DNA from: Seminavis robusta
Lineage: Eukaryota > Bacillariophyta > Bacillariophyceae > Naviculales > Naviculaceae
Reading direction: 5' to 3'
Length of the DNA: 33,236 nucleotides
Assembly: GCA_903772945.1 (NCBI GenBank)
Contig: CAICTM010001245.1
Span: 1-33,236 of the forward strand
A program made the position numbers and the translations under genes. The notes beneath the pieces are model-generated. The model saw only the letters and a program-made list of their open reading frames with translations. It was not told where the DNA came from and searched no databases. Shown here one piece after another: positions 19,403-28,875 of this stretch (position 1 is its first letter; the number at the start of each line of letters is the position of its first letter).

Positions 19403-20704
19403 TTAGGCTTGATCTTCCTTGACGGAATTGCGGATCTTCTGGAAGAGGTTCTTTCGATACGCTTGCATGGCTTCTTCTGCTCTTCTCTTGTATTCTTCGA
19501 CACGCTCCGAAGGCAGCTCCTTCCATCGTCTTCCAATTACCTTGGTCAAATTTTCAAAATCGACCTGTCGCTTTCCCCTCTTTCCGGGCTGATTCGTCGA
19601 CAAGGATCGTTTTCTCTTCTTTCCCTTGGTCTTGGTGACGTCCACAGCCGCGTTCTCGTCATCCGAGTCGCAGTAGTCATCGTCACTGTTGATAGATTCC
19701 CCTCGTGCTTGTTTCTCTGCCTTTTCTCGCTCGTTTTGAGCAATAATCTTGGCATGCTCTTCCTTGAAGAAGATGTTGTAGGCACTGAGGGGACGCTTGG
19801 TCTTCTTCTTTGCGGCAGCAGCTGCAGCGCCAACTGGTGCCGCGTTCTTTCCGGCAACCCCAATAACACCTGGAGCCTTGGATTCCACTACAGCCTCCGA
19901 GGGGTGCGACTCGACTCTTCGAGTGGTAGGAGGCACTCGAGCACCATGTACGCTAGAGGACATTCCGAGGAGAATTTCCGTGGTCATCTCGTGCGGGCTT
20001 GGAGTGTTTGTGCCTGCCGCCGCAGCGCTCCCGAAAGTGAAACTGCCGCGAGACGACGTCTGTGGCTGGTGCACGGCAACTGCTGCAGCAGGTCTCGGCT
20101 GTCCAGTTCCAGTGATGAGACGACGCAATATAATGTCTTCGTTCGATCCTTCCGAGGGCAAATCAGTTGTCCCTGTTGAATTGTGAGTAACAGTCGAATA
20201 CGAGCCGGGTGCGAGAGTATTACTACCACCGGCGCTGGATGTTCCCAAGAGTTCCTGACGAAGCATGAATTCGCGCATCTGAGCAGATGCACCCAGAGAG
20301 CTTGCGAGGCGTCTTGCTTGAAAGAGATCCGTGGCAGATGCCGCGGATACAGGGTCCGCTTGGTGGGATGGTGCCGTCAGACCAGCGGCTCGTCGTCGAA
20401 GATAGAAGTCCGCCATTCCAGCGCCAGAAGTGGCCGCTCGTGGAACCGCGAGCAACGAGGATAGATGCTGCCCTCCACCCAACGACGCCGATGTCCCTGC
20501 TCCCAGCGACTGTTGCGCCAACAGGCGATCTTGAAGAAGAGAAGCAGCGGTGAGGCCAGTGGATCGTTGCTGTGTTAGCCCCGAAAAATTAGTAGTCTGA
20601 TGATGCTGATGAGTTCTCAACTGGGACTGCTGCGCAACCACCAGCTGAAGAAGCTCATCGCGGCTCAGTCCGCTGAGGTCAGAATAATCGTTGTTACTCA
20701 TCAT
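19403..20704 (-). CDS. HMG-box protein with a split box, 433 aa
   Basis: The C-terminal third is an HMG box, a DNA-bending fold of chromatin proteins and transcription factors. Helix 1 is at about 301-325 (KRPLSAYNIFFKEEHAKII). Helices 2 and 3 are at about 381-425 (FENLTKVIGRRWKELPSERVEEYKRRAEE). About 55 residues intervene where the family has a few: an acidic DDDYCDSDDE stretch, then GKKRKR and GKRGKR basic clusters that could be nuclear signals. Residues 1-300 are Gln/Ser/Ala/Gly-rich and mostly disordered, with a short predicted coiled segment at 12-32 (LSRDELLQLVVAQQSQLR). The gene is intronless and starts with a tandem ATG (20704 or 20701). It is probably nuclear; its targets are unknown. 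Confidence 0.9.
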   Translation of the reverse strand: MMSNNDYSDLSGLSRDELLQLVVAQQSQLRTHQHHQTTNFSGLTQQRSTGLTAASLLQDRLLAQQSLGAGTSASLGGGQHLSSLLAVPRAATSGAGMADFYLRRRAAGLTAPSHQADPVSAASATDLFQARRLASSLGASAQMREFMLRQELLGTSSAGGSNTLAPGSYSTVTHNSTGTTDLPSEGSNEDIILRRLITGTGQPRPAAAVAVHQPQTSSRGSFTFGSAAAAGTNTPSPHEMTTEILLGMSSSVHGARVPPTTRRVESHPSEAVVESKAPGVIGVAGKNAAPVGAAAAAAKKKTKRPLSAYNIFFKEEHAKIIAQNEREKAEKQARGESINSDDDYCDSDDENAAVDVTKTKGKKRKRSLSTNQPGKRGKRQVDFENLTKVIGRRWKELPSERVEEYKRRAEEAMQAYRKNLFQKIRNSVKEDQA

Positions 20705-22916
20705 CTTGCTATCGGTTGCTAAGTTGAATGTTCAGAGAGATCAGAATGAAGAGGAGGAGGGAATAGAGTGCTCTTTTTAGGCTTTCGAGATAGCAAGAGT
20801 AAGTGTGGCAACTGTTTGGCTGCAATCCAAAAAGCCTTGAGCTGGGGTTGTGGTGACCAAGTAAGTTTAGAGCTGCAAGAGGTTTTTTTGAGTTGTGGCG
20901 GGTGCAGCAGCTGCGGCAGCGGTTTCCACCGGCGATTTCACAACTCACAACTCACCGATGCCAGTGCTTGGTACTTAGAGAGCTTACTGGGTCTGAGACT
21001 ATCTGATAAGGGAGACATAAAGAGCCTACCCCGAGTACGGTACTACGGTACTACTACTTGACTACACGATTCTTGGGTGTGGAACATTGGAAGTGTGAAC
21101 CAGATAGACACTGGGCTACAGTACCGGTAGCTATGACATACATAGGTGGTGTTCGGTAGTCGAGCTGCCGAGACGTTCAGGAGACTTTAGAAGGAGATCT
21201 ACGGAACGGTTTTTACAAGTCAACTGGTCAAGCATCACGGATGCTTGATTGTATTCCAGGAGTCTTCTCAATGGTATTTAAAGGCAGTGCTTGCTGTATT
21301 TAAAGGTAGCACTTTTTTGGCAATTCAATGGCCAAAAGCACAGTGGATGTCTCAAGTGTCCAATGTACGTGGCGGAAAGGAAAGTATGGAGTTTCCTATT
21401 CTGATTCCGGCTCGGTCAATCAAAAGAGTCTTGCGAGAGCATGGTAGAACGCGGAAACTAAACATAGCTGCACTATTACTACAGAGTCAACATGTATTTA
21501 TGCATAGCAGTCGAAAAAGTAAAAGGTGCACTTTCTCAAGGCAATAGCCCTTGCAAAGCCCAAAGCCCCAAAGTAAGAACAGGTGTAGCAGTGAATTGTC
21601 GAGATCTTTCCCATTGTCCACGAGAGATTAAAGGCAGAGTGACGTTTCTCTCTTTGGCTTTATGTAGCAGGTGTTGCTTCGAATCTACCAACGCTGCGAT
21701 GCTGTGATTTCTGTTAGAAGACAGTACTGTCACTTCTTACAAAGTGTGAGAACCCCAAGACAAGACTTTGTTTCAGCGACTGAGTGAAAGACTGCTTGAG
21801 CAAGCTTGGCTGCATCAACCCTGCACAGCGAGCAGCGAGAGTGAGAACAATTGATCCATCCTGTTCTCATGGGCTTCTATTTTAATCGTACATGGGGCGA
21901 GGCTGTTGAATGGATCTACATAGCGCATCGCAGCTTTTTTTGAAGCATCGATGCTGATATTGCAGTACTGCTCAAGCGCTTCTTTTCTATTGTCAGCTTC
22001 TAGTAGGATATGCCGTGGATGCTGCCTTTGGGAGCTATGGAAGTTGGAATCTTGTGTCTTGTGCTGTAAAACGTAAAACGGTTGTACAGCCTCACTGGTA
22101 AAGCTCTGCTACTCTGACTCCGACAGCTCTCTGACTCAGTGGGCTAAACTAAACCGGTGATAGCTTGATCAGCGACTGGAGTGAAGAAACTTGACTTTAT
22201 TTCCTTCATGATTTTGGGGTATACTAGCTTGAGTACTCAAAAAATAGTATTCAGTACAATCCAAGAGTGCTCCGAGTAGTGGAAAGCATGCATGTTACTA
22301 AAACTTAGCCTTGCACTAAAGCATTATTAATAACTAACTAAGCTCGAGATCAATGGTCAAGGTTGTAAAACTTTTTGTTGATTGCAGGATTTAGGGGTGT
22401 CTGACTAGATCATGTACAAGTAGCGCGAGTGGGGCAAGAGAGCGAGCGGGCTCCAGCCGCGCCAGCTATCGCTACTTGCTTGTACGTACAGGTACTGGTA
22501 CACTGGTACCGGTACCATGGTACCCTTATCTCTTGTTCTGGGATAGGTGGTACTGTACCACCGTACCACCACCACCAGGTTGAGATAGCTATTCGTACAC
22601 CTCTACATTAAAACCGATACCATACTAGAGTAGACTACCATCCAAGACCGTGCTGAATGAAGCAGCTTTTGTGCTCCGAGTCGAGCCGTCTTCCTGCTGC
22701 ACAGGTACCGGTACGTCCAGATACATGTAGCTCGTCCCACGGCTTGATCCCGTTCTTTGTCCAGTTTGCACTCCAAGTATTTTCCACGAAGGATTGTCAG
22801 TCTCCTGCTGCCCTTTCCTGGCTGGGAGCGGGCCCTAGGTAGGAAACTGTACTAGCTAGTCTATTAAAGATCAATAGAAGATGATCATTTGGCCACAGTC
22901 TTATAGTAAGCTGGAT
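20705..22916. other. 2.2-kb gene-free stretch
   Basis: No frame on either strand has family features or a plausible exon chain. It contains the HMG-gene 5' flank, a degenerate direct repeat of GTATTTAAAGG near 21272-21310, and GTAC clusters at 21034-21055, 22481-22570 and 22704-22716. No tRNA or other RNA gene was recognised. Confidence 0.45.
22481..22570. repeat. Largest GTAC-rich palindromic cluster
   Basis: About ten GTAC tetramers occur in 90 bp. The densest part is 22481-22524 (TGTACGTACAGGTACTGGTA, then CACTGGTACCGGTACCATGG). A second group reads GTACTGTACCACCGTACC at 22550-22567. Confidence 0.6.
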
Positions 22917-24203
22917 CTAGTTCTTGAGATAAATGTCCCATCGGTTTGTAGATCCGCGAACTGACTGTGACGGGGAGAGGGCCGTGCTGTTCCCCCCGAG
23001 AGCGGGAGCATTGAGAGGACGTTTCACGACCACCTTGACATTAGCTTGCTGATAGGCAATCTGCAAAAGCTCCATTTCTTCTTGTTCACGGGCTTCCTCG
23101 AGTATAGTGGCGTCATGGTCTGGGTTCCCGTCAAGAGACTGAAAGAGCCCGTGCAGTATCTGCATGCCCTTTTTCACTGCAGCCGTTTTACTCCTTGGGG
23201 GAAACATGGGATCGAGATATACAATATCTGGTTGCTCTGATAGTGTAGTATTTTGGAGTACATGTCGTGCGTCGCCCACGTGAAGAGTCAGCGTCTGTGC
23301 CAAGTGTTGGGCTCGTTGTTGCCATGCTCGACTTGCCGGTGAGGCAGGCTTATTGGCTTGTGCTATAAGTTCAAGACGACGGAGAGCGTCTTGCAGCAGA
23401 GTGGCTACAATGGGGTCTCGTTCCACCATGGTCACGTGAGAGGCCCCACCCAATGCCAATAGCAAGGAATCCTGGGCCCATCCAGCCGTCAGATCGATCA
23501 CTGTAGCTCCTCCTCCACGTTGTGGTGCTACTGCCTGCAGTAAAAGGTCCGGTTGACTGCTTCGTTTGCCGACAGTAGGAGGACATAGGTCAATCCAGTG
23601 AGGCTTCATCTTGGGAAGTTTTGGCTTTTTGTTGGTGGATTGTTGTTGTCGACGCTTTTTGGCTCCCCCCGATGGTGGAGTAGCAAAGAGCGGTTGGATT
23701 GCCAAAGCATAACAGGAGGAGCGGTTGTCATCTTCCAACAAGAGCTGTCGTCCCTCTTCAAAGTCTAAAACACAAAGCATATGTGTAAACGGACTTTCGC
23801 TTTGCTGCATGTCCAACAGAAGTTGAGACATTGTCACCAACGGTAGTGACAGAGATTGGGAAACTTGTCCAGCGACTTGCGATACATGTTGTTGGTCGGC
23901 TTGGTCACTGTGAAGGACGCAAACTCGACGTTGCTGTTGTGTATTGTGATGGTTGCTTTTGTTGGAATACAAACGGATCTGACCACAACGACGACGAGGC
24001 GAAATTGTCCCAATCCAATTCTCCCACAGTGTTCCCCTCCTGACTCTCGTGGTTCTTCTTGGCACTGTGGTCGGTGGCGTCCGAAGATATCCTTGACAGG
24101 AGTAGCACGAAGAAGCCACCAGCCACCAGTTTACAATCAAAGACGATCCTCGCCGCCTTTTCAGACCTTGAAACCTTGCAGGGTATGCCACAGCGCTGGC
24201 CAT
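22917..24203 (-). CDS. rsmJ: RsmJ-type 16S rRNA guanine-N2 methyltransferase, 428 aa
   Basis: The C-terminal ~200 residues match the bacterial RsmJ (YhiQ) family, which makes m2G1516 in E. coli 16S rRNA from S-adenosylmethionine. Motif I (VIDLTAGWAQDSLLLALGG) is at about 235-253, the acidic VERDP at about 260, and the catalytic-loop motif YLDPMFPPR at about 329-337. VVVKRP follows near 391. Inserts make it longer than the ~250-residue bacterial enzyme. The N-terminus has a basic patch, a hydrophobic stretch (SLIVNWWLVASSCYS) and then an Arg-rich, acid-poor segment, which suits import into plastid or mitochondrion. The ATG at 24203 has strong context (ACCATGGC); the frame continues to 24236 without another ATG. 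A plastid or mitochondrial small-subunit rRNA is the likely substrate. Confidence 0.88.
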   Translation of the reverse strand: MASAVAYPARFQGLKRRRGSSLIVNWWLVASSCYSCQGYLRTPPTTVPRRTTRVRRGTLWENWIGTISPRRRCGQIRLYSNKSNHHNTQQQRRVCVLHSDQADQQHVSQVAGQVSQSLSLPLVTMSQLLLDMQQSESPFTHMLCVLDFEEGRQLLLEDDNRSSCYALAIQPLFATPPSGGAKKRRQQQSTNKKPKLPKMKPHWIDLCPPTVGKRSSQPDLLLQAVAPQRGGGATVIDLTAGWAQDSLLLALGGASHVTMVERDPIVATLLQDALRRLELIAQANKPASPASRAWQQRAQHLAQTLTLHVGDARHVLQNTTLSEQPDIVYLDPMFPPRSKTAAVKKGMQILHGLFQSLDGNPDHDATILEEAREQEEMELLQIAYQQANVKVVVKRPLNAPALGGNSTALSPSQSVRGSTNRWDIYLKN

Positions 24204-24737
24204 GGTTGTGGCTACAAAGCGAAGTACATGTAGCACAGATAAGAAATGAAGGAGGATCCTTAGAGGAAAGAGGAGGGAGGGGGGAGATCATAGAATGGTG
24301 GAGGATGTCAAAGGACCGCACCCTCCTCGTTCTAATTGAGGGGATGGATCTTGCTGGATCGGAAGTCGGCATTAGTTGGGAGTGGACAGAGCAACAAAAA
24401 TGACGTGACTGACGTCAGTGACAACCCAAATCATCCCTGACATCCAACTGACCTCAAAGATCCGATGCCAACCAACAATGAGCGGCAGTAAAAGAATTCC
24501 GAAAGCCCTTCACAAGCTAAAGCTCCTGATACAGCATTAGTAGTAAGACAATCCAACAACAGGTGTCTCGAAGAAGGTCTCCTTGATACCATTCCGTGAA
24601 AACCAAGTATCTTCGATTAATCATTTCTCCCTCCAAATTATTTCTCTGACGTGTGTACATTATCCGTTTTAGAACCAAATTCCTTTTCCCAACAAACCTT
24701 CTACCCCTGGTGGCATTTTTCAACGACACACCCAATA
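24204..24737. other. Divergent promoter region between rsmJ and the EF-hand gene
   Basis: The region is non-coding on both strands in any convincing frame. It holds the CRE-like sites listed separately and a pyrimidine-rich run (24624-24648) close to the plus-strand start. No TATA box is clear. Confidence 0.45.
24401..24417. promoter_or_regulatory. Paired CRE-like sites (TGACGT, TGACGTCA)
   Basis: TGACGTG starts at 24401 and a perfect TGACGTCA palindrome is at 24410-24417. A further TGACGTG lies at 24647-24653. They sit in the 534-bp region between the divergent rsmJ and EF-hand genes. TGACGT-type sites bound by bZIP factors are known CO2/cAMP-responsive elements in diatoms. Function here is not shown. 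Confidence 0.35.
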
Positions 24738-26774
24738 ATGATACCCTCCCATCCCCAAAGATGCATCATGCTGATGAAGCCATCCTTCTTCTGGTACTTC
24801 CTAACGACAATCCTCCTCATCCTCCTGCCTGAAAAATCTGGTGCTCTGCCAATTTCCTTGGTGACATCCAACACGGCCGTGGAAATAGTGCAAAACATTG
24901 CCTCTGCAGTGGCGGCACCACCCAAGAGAAATGGGAAGCGTGTCCGTTCCAGAAGGAGATTCGATGATGATGATATTTTCCGTGTGGAGGGAATTGGAGG
25001 GTCGGTAATGACCAACGGAAAGGAGGAAGCGGCTCTGAGTGGCGCATTAGAACCCGTGGGACAAGCGAATCTATTGGCACCTCTACAAGAAGATGATGAT
25101 AATCCAAAAGAACAAGTGTGGACAGCACTATCCCGACTGGAATCCAACAGTAAGCATGATGGATGATTGCCACGAGAGTTCTAGCACCGTGCCTGCTCAA
25201 AAAGATGATCAAACTAACTTATCTCTCTCATCAACCACCAACTTGATATTTCTATATACGGATTTCTAGTGGAAATGTTGGATGAATTGGCGGGGCAAAA
25301 ATCACAACTAAACACCCTGGAAGCAACTATCCTCGCGGGATGTATAGCAGCCGCCGCTTCAGGACCTTTGATTGGAGGATCCTTGACGGAATTTGTGGCA
25401 CCTTCGGCTGCGGCATGTAAGTCAGATGCAATTACAAGAGGACTACCTCTGCAAATTTCCTTCCTCTTGCACTTATATCATTTGACTTTTTTCGATTCGA
25501 AAGTATGCGCTGCCATTGGAGTCGGAGCAGAGTATGTTGGTAAGACGGCTGTGGCCGATGGTAAAGAGCTTGCAGCAATATCTCTGCAATGTGCAGCCGA
25601 AGCTGAAGCTATACTAGCCCAAGCCGAACGTTCCAAAGCCATCACCCCACTATGTGTGGGAATCGGAGCAACGTCGGCGACTTGCAGTCTGGTAATACCG
25701 GCAGTCTTGGAAGCCAGTGGCTTGTTGTATTCGGCGCCTGGCGTCAGAGAGCTCTATTTACTATGCCCCGTTGCAGCCGTTCTGTCAGCTGCCATTGGTG
25801 GTTTGGCATCACAAGAAGTGCGACAATTTTCACGAGCAGCCATTGGAGTTGGAAATAGGCGGTTTGCTAGGTCTGGGTCCGTGGGACGCACATGGCTCAG
25901 TGCTGGACAGCAAATCGCCAGAAAGTCTGAAACAGGGCGCAAAAAGTTGACAACCTTCACTCTCAGTGTTATTCCGGCCCCTTTGGTGGGAGTCCTGATG
26001 CCCGGTAGTCTGGCCACCAAAACTATCATTGTCTGTGCCTTTGCAGCGGCCGAGTCGGCATATTTTCTGGCAGAAACAGAGTACACATTGTCTCGTGCAA
26101 CAGATGCGGTTGCCCTGAAAAGTCGAAGTGCTGCTGTCTGCGATACCTACGCCAATCAGGCTACCCGAAGTGCTGCCATTCTCCCCTTCACATCGGCCCT
26201 CTCGGCACTTTGTGCAGCAACCACAGCAGCCATTGTGGAATTGCCTTTCTTTGAGGCATCCACGTCAGCTCTGATCACAGCCGGTCAAGTGGTCGGGATC
26301 AGCTTTTTCCCGACCTGCGCTGCTTTGCTTGCAGGAGCTGCATCTGTGTCCAAGGCAAGATGTGAAGTGGATACCGAAGCAGCCATGGAAGCTGCCTCTA
26401 CTCTTGCCCTGGAGTATGAGGAGAATTCCAAACTGAGCCCCGTGTTGAAACCAATACAAGCTACCTCGGAACTGATCAGCTTGACGCTCGGCAACTCAAT
26501 GGGAAAACCAGTCCGACGGTTTTGGCGACGACTGGGCCTGATCTTGAGAATCCCGAGACGATGGTTTTTCCGAAGTAGTCTACGAAGGGCTTTTAGGATC
26601 TTTGATAGCGACAGGGACGGCTTATTGTCTGTTTCCGAGATTCGACGATGCGTCAATAAACTGGGGGTTTCCCTGTCGGAGGACGAGGTTTCGGACATGG
26701 TCAGGGACTATGACCAAGATGGCGATAATAAGATCAACTACGATGAATTCGTCAAGATGATGATGTCGAGATGA
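24738..26774 (+). CDS. Hydrophobic membrane protein with two C-terminal EF-hands, three exons
   Basis: Proposed exons are 24738-25149, 25270-25416 and 25504-26774, giving 609 residues. Intron 1 (25150-25269) has GTAAGC...TTCTAG ends and joins in phase 1. Intron 2 (25417-25503, 87 bp) has a strong GTAAGT donor and AAAG acceptor, and also reads through in frame. The N-terminus has a signal or anchor (PSFFWYFLTTILLILLP). The middle ~350 residues are Ala/Gly-rich with many hydrophobic stretches and internally similar parts (CAAIGVGAEYVG, SAILPFTSAL). The last ~66 residues carry two canonical EF loops (DSDRDGLLSVSE and DQDGDNKINYDE), so Ca2+ binding is predicted. The membrane domain is not recognised. 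Starts at 24768 or 24774 are also possible. Confidence 0.82.
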
Positions 26775-27360
26775 ATTTTAGGAAGCATGCAAGATGTAAA
26801 TAAATATTAACCGGGCATCGGTTCAGCTACTTCATTACATGTAGTCTATCTCATGATGATCCCACTGTGATCCTCCTACTCTAAACCCCCTTGCATTTTT
26901 CTTGAAGTTTTCCCTTCCCACCTGGATGCACAACAAGCAGCTCTACTAGCTTTAACGTTCGCCCAAAAAGCCGGCCAGACACGTAGAAACCATAAGTACA
27001 AATCCTGCCCCCTCTTCGGTGAATTCAAAGAGAAATTCAATTGGAGGAAACCCCTTCAGAACCAAACAGCCACATTACCAGCGAAGAGCACCACCCCTTC
27101 ATCTGCAGCAAACTGGCACCCCCAAGAACGAACCACAACAAGGTGTCCCCCACTATTACAACCCCTCGTCTTTTTGAGATTGTCACTGCATCAAGTATCC
27201 ACTCCCAAGCAATTGAGTTATTAGTTAGGGTAGCGTTCTTAGACTGCTCTTGTGGTACGGCATTCATAGATCTCAAAAAGCAAACAGAGTTTGTGAATTC
27301 TCGCACGAAGTGACTTGTTGCGACTGCCCAACGAAAAGATACTAGAGGACTTAAGATACG
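26775..27360. other. Spacer and 5' flank of the next gene
   Basis: The 586 bp contain an AATAAA within TAAATAAATATTAA near 26798-26811, a possible polyadenylation signal for the EF-hand gene. A minus-strand frame at 27037-27519 overlaps the next gene's first exon and is judged a shadow. Nothing else is seen. Confidence 0.5.
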
Positions 27361-28565
27361 ATGAGCGCACTTGACGAGGATTCCAAGCCCTCTGTTGTGG
27401 TACCTCCACCACCAGCCATCATGGGCGGTGGCTTGAGTGTGGTCGATCACCAACCACCACCTCTTCAGCCTCCTGGAGCAGAGGCGGCCACCATGCCTCT
27501 TGCGGTGCACCCGAACCATGAAGCCACCGAAGTTGACGCTGACGAGACGGGTGAAGATGGTCAGAAAGGAACTTACTCCCGCCGCTTCTTTCCAAGGTTT
27601 GTCATTGGGTTGTATTTGTCTGTGTGCGGAAACCTGCGGTGTTCATCTCATATCATTGTTTTCTTTCCATCGTATGATTCAGAGTGAAGCAACTGGTGAA
27701 CCCCGAATGGGAACACTTCTTGCAATCGGTTCTGCACAGTGTTCAGGCCCACCAAGCTCATCAATCCTTGAAAGCATCGGGGGTCGAGGACAATGCCTGG
27801 TACCAAGTCTTCCATTCAGTATACGGTGGCATCGCGGCAGACAGTTGCTCAGGTATCATAATAGGGTTTTGGTTGAGGTGTTGACACGCAAGTGCCATTG
27901 GATCTCGCTCACAGTGACTCTTTGCTTTCTTCCATGCAGTGCCCCAAGGAAAGAATCGTTATCACAAGTTCAAGGACAAGATTGTCGAGCTGTGGCGCTA
28001 TATGGCGGTCACCGATGCTCCTGAGCATGACATTAATGGTCGCTTGTGGAAGATGGGACGGACGCAGTGGGAAATGTACAAGTCCTTGCTTGTGGTTGCA
28101 GGCAAATCTCCAGTGGAAATCACCATGGATGGTTCCTATCCCAAAACTATTCCTGGTGGCAAGATCAAAACGCTAAAGAAAGGGCGCAAGGGGACACCCG
28201 TGACACGACAACAAACACCCATTGTGCACTACGAACCTGCCCCCAAGAAGAACTATCTTCCTTCACCACTCCATGACTTGCACATTGTTTGGAAGATGAC
28301 AGTGAAGCACAATGATCCTATTGAGATGGGATACATTCGAAAGGACTATCAGAATTGCATCCGCATGTTCATAGAAGAATGTCATGGCGGCCCCGAAACA
28401 CCCAACAAACTCTTGTGGCACTTGGAAGGGTTGAACGAGCTCCGTGACGTGGAACAAGAGGACGAGATCAGAAAGCAAATTGGGGACGCTTACAAGGCCG
28501 TGCTGCAACGGTACGTGGCAGCGCTGAACAAGAAGAAGGGTGGCAAGATGATCACTGTGAAATAG
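27361..28565 (+). CDS. Unrecognised protein, three exons, 343 aa
   Basis: Exons 27361-27596, 27683-27852 and 27940-28565 join to 1032 nt. Intron 1 (27597-27682, 86 bp) runs GTTTGT to ATTCAG; intron 2 (27853-27939, 87 bp) runs GTATCA to ATGCAG. The phases agree at both joins. Residues 1-75 are Pro/acidic and low in complexity. Exon 2 encodes an aromatic helical piece (NPEWEHFLQSVLHSVQAH). Exon 3 begins RYHKFKDKIVELWRYM and continues with a helical, Trp-containing region (GRLWKMGRTQWEMYKSLL), a basic linker (KTLKKGRKG) and a C-terminal helical part ending NKKKGGKMITVK. No membrane segment, signal or catalytic motif is visible. The basic linkers would allow a nuclear role, but no function is assigned. 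Confidence 0.8.
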
Positions 28566-28875
28566 TAGGAGAACACATTCCAAAACGTTGTAGGGAGGAA
28601 GAGATACCTTGCAAGACAGCTTTGGCAACTTGTAGTCTAAGTACTTTAGTAGTTTTATCTGTAGAGCAGTTTATTTGTTCCGGTAGAGCAATTCTTTTAG
28701 TTACTTGGAAATCAATGCTGACCCCAATGATCTGAATATCTCAAACATCTTCCTAATTCATGTTACCAAAGATCTTCTCTCTGCTAGAGATTGCCGAGCC
28801 GATTGCATGAATTAATCCCTGAACAGAAATGGCTTTGTCTGCCTATCATCCTCACAGTCAATAATTCCAATCCAA
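28566..28875. other. Tail-to-tail spacer
   Basis: The 310 bp between two convergent genes are A/T-rich with no frame or repeat of note. Confidence 0.5.

Noticed and set aside
24204..24236. Eleven extra N-terminal residues for RsmJ
   Set aside because: They would need a GTG start; the ATG at 24203 has a strong context.
27037..27519. 160-codon minus-strand frame
   Set aside because: It overlaps the first exon of the spliced gene at 27361 and has no recognisable features.
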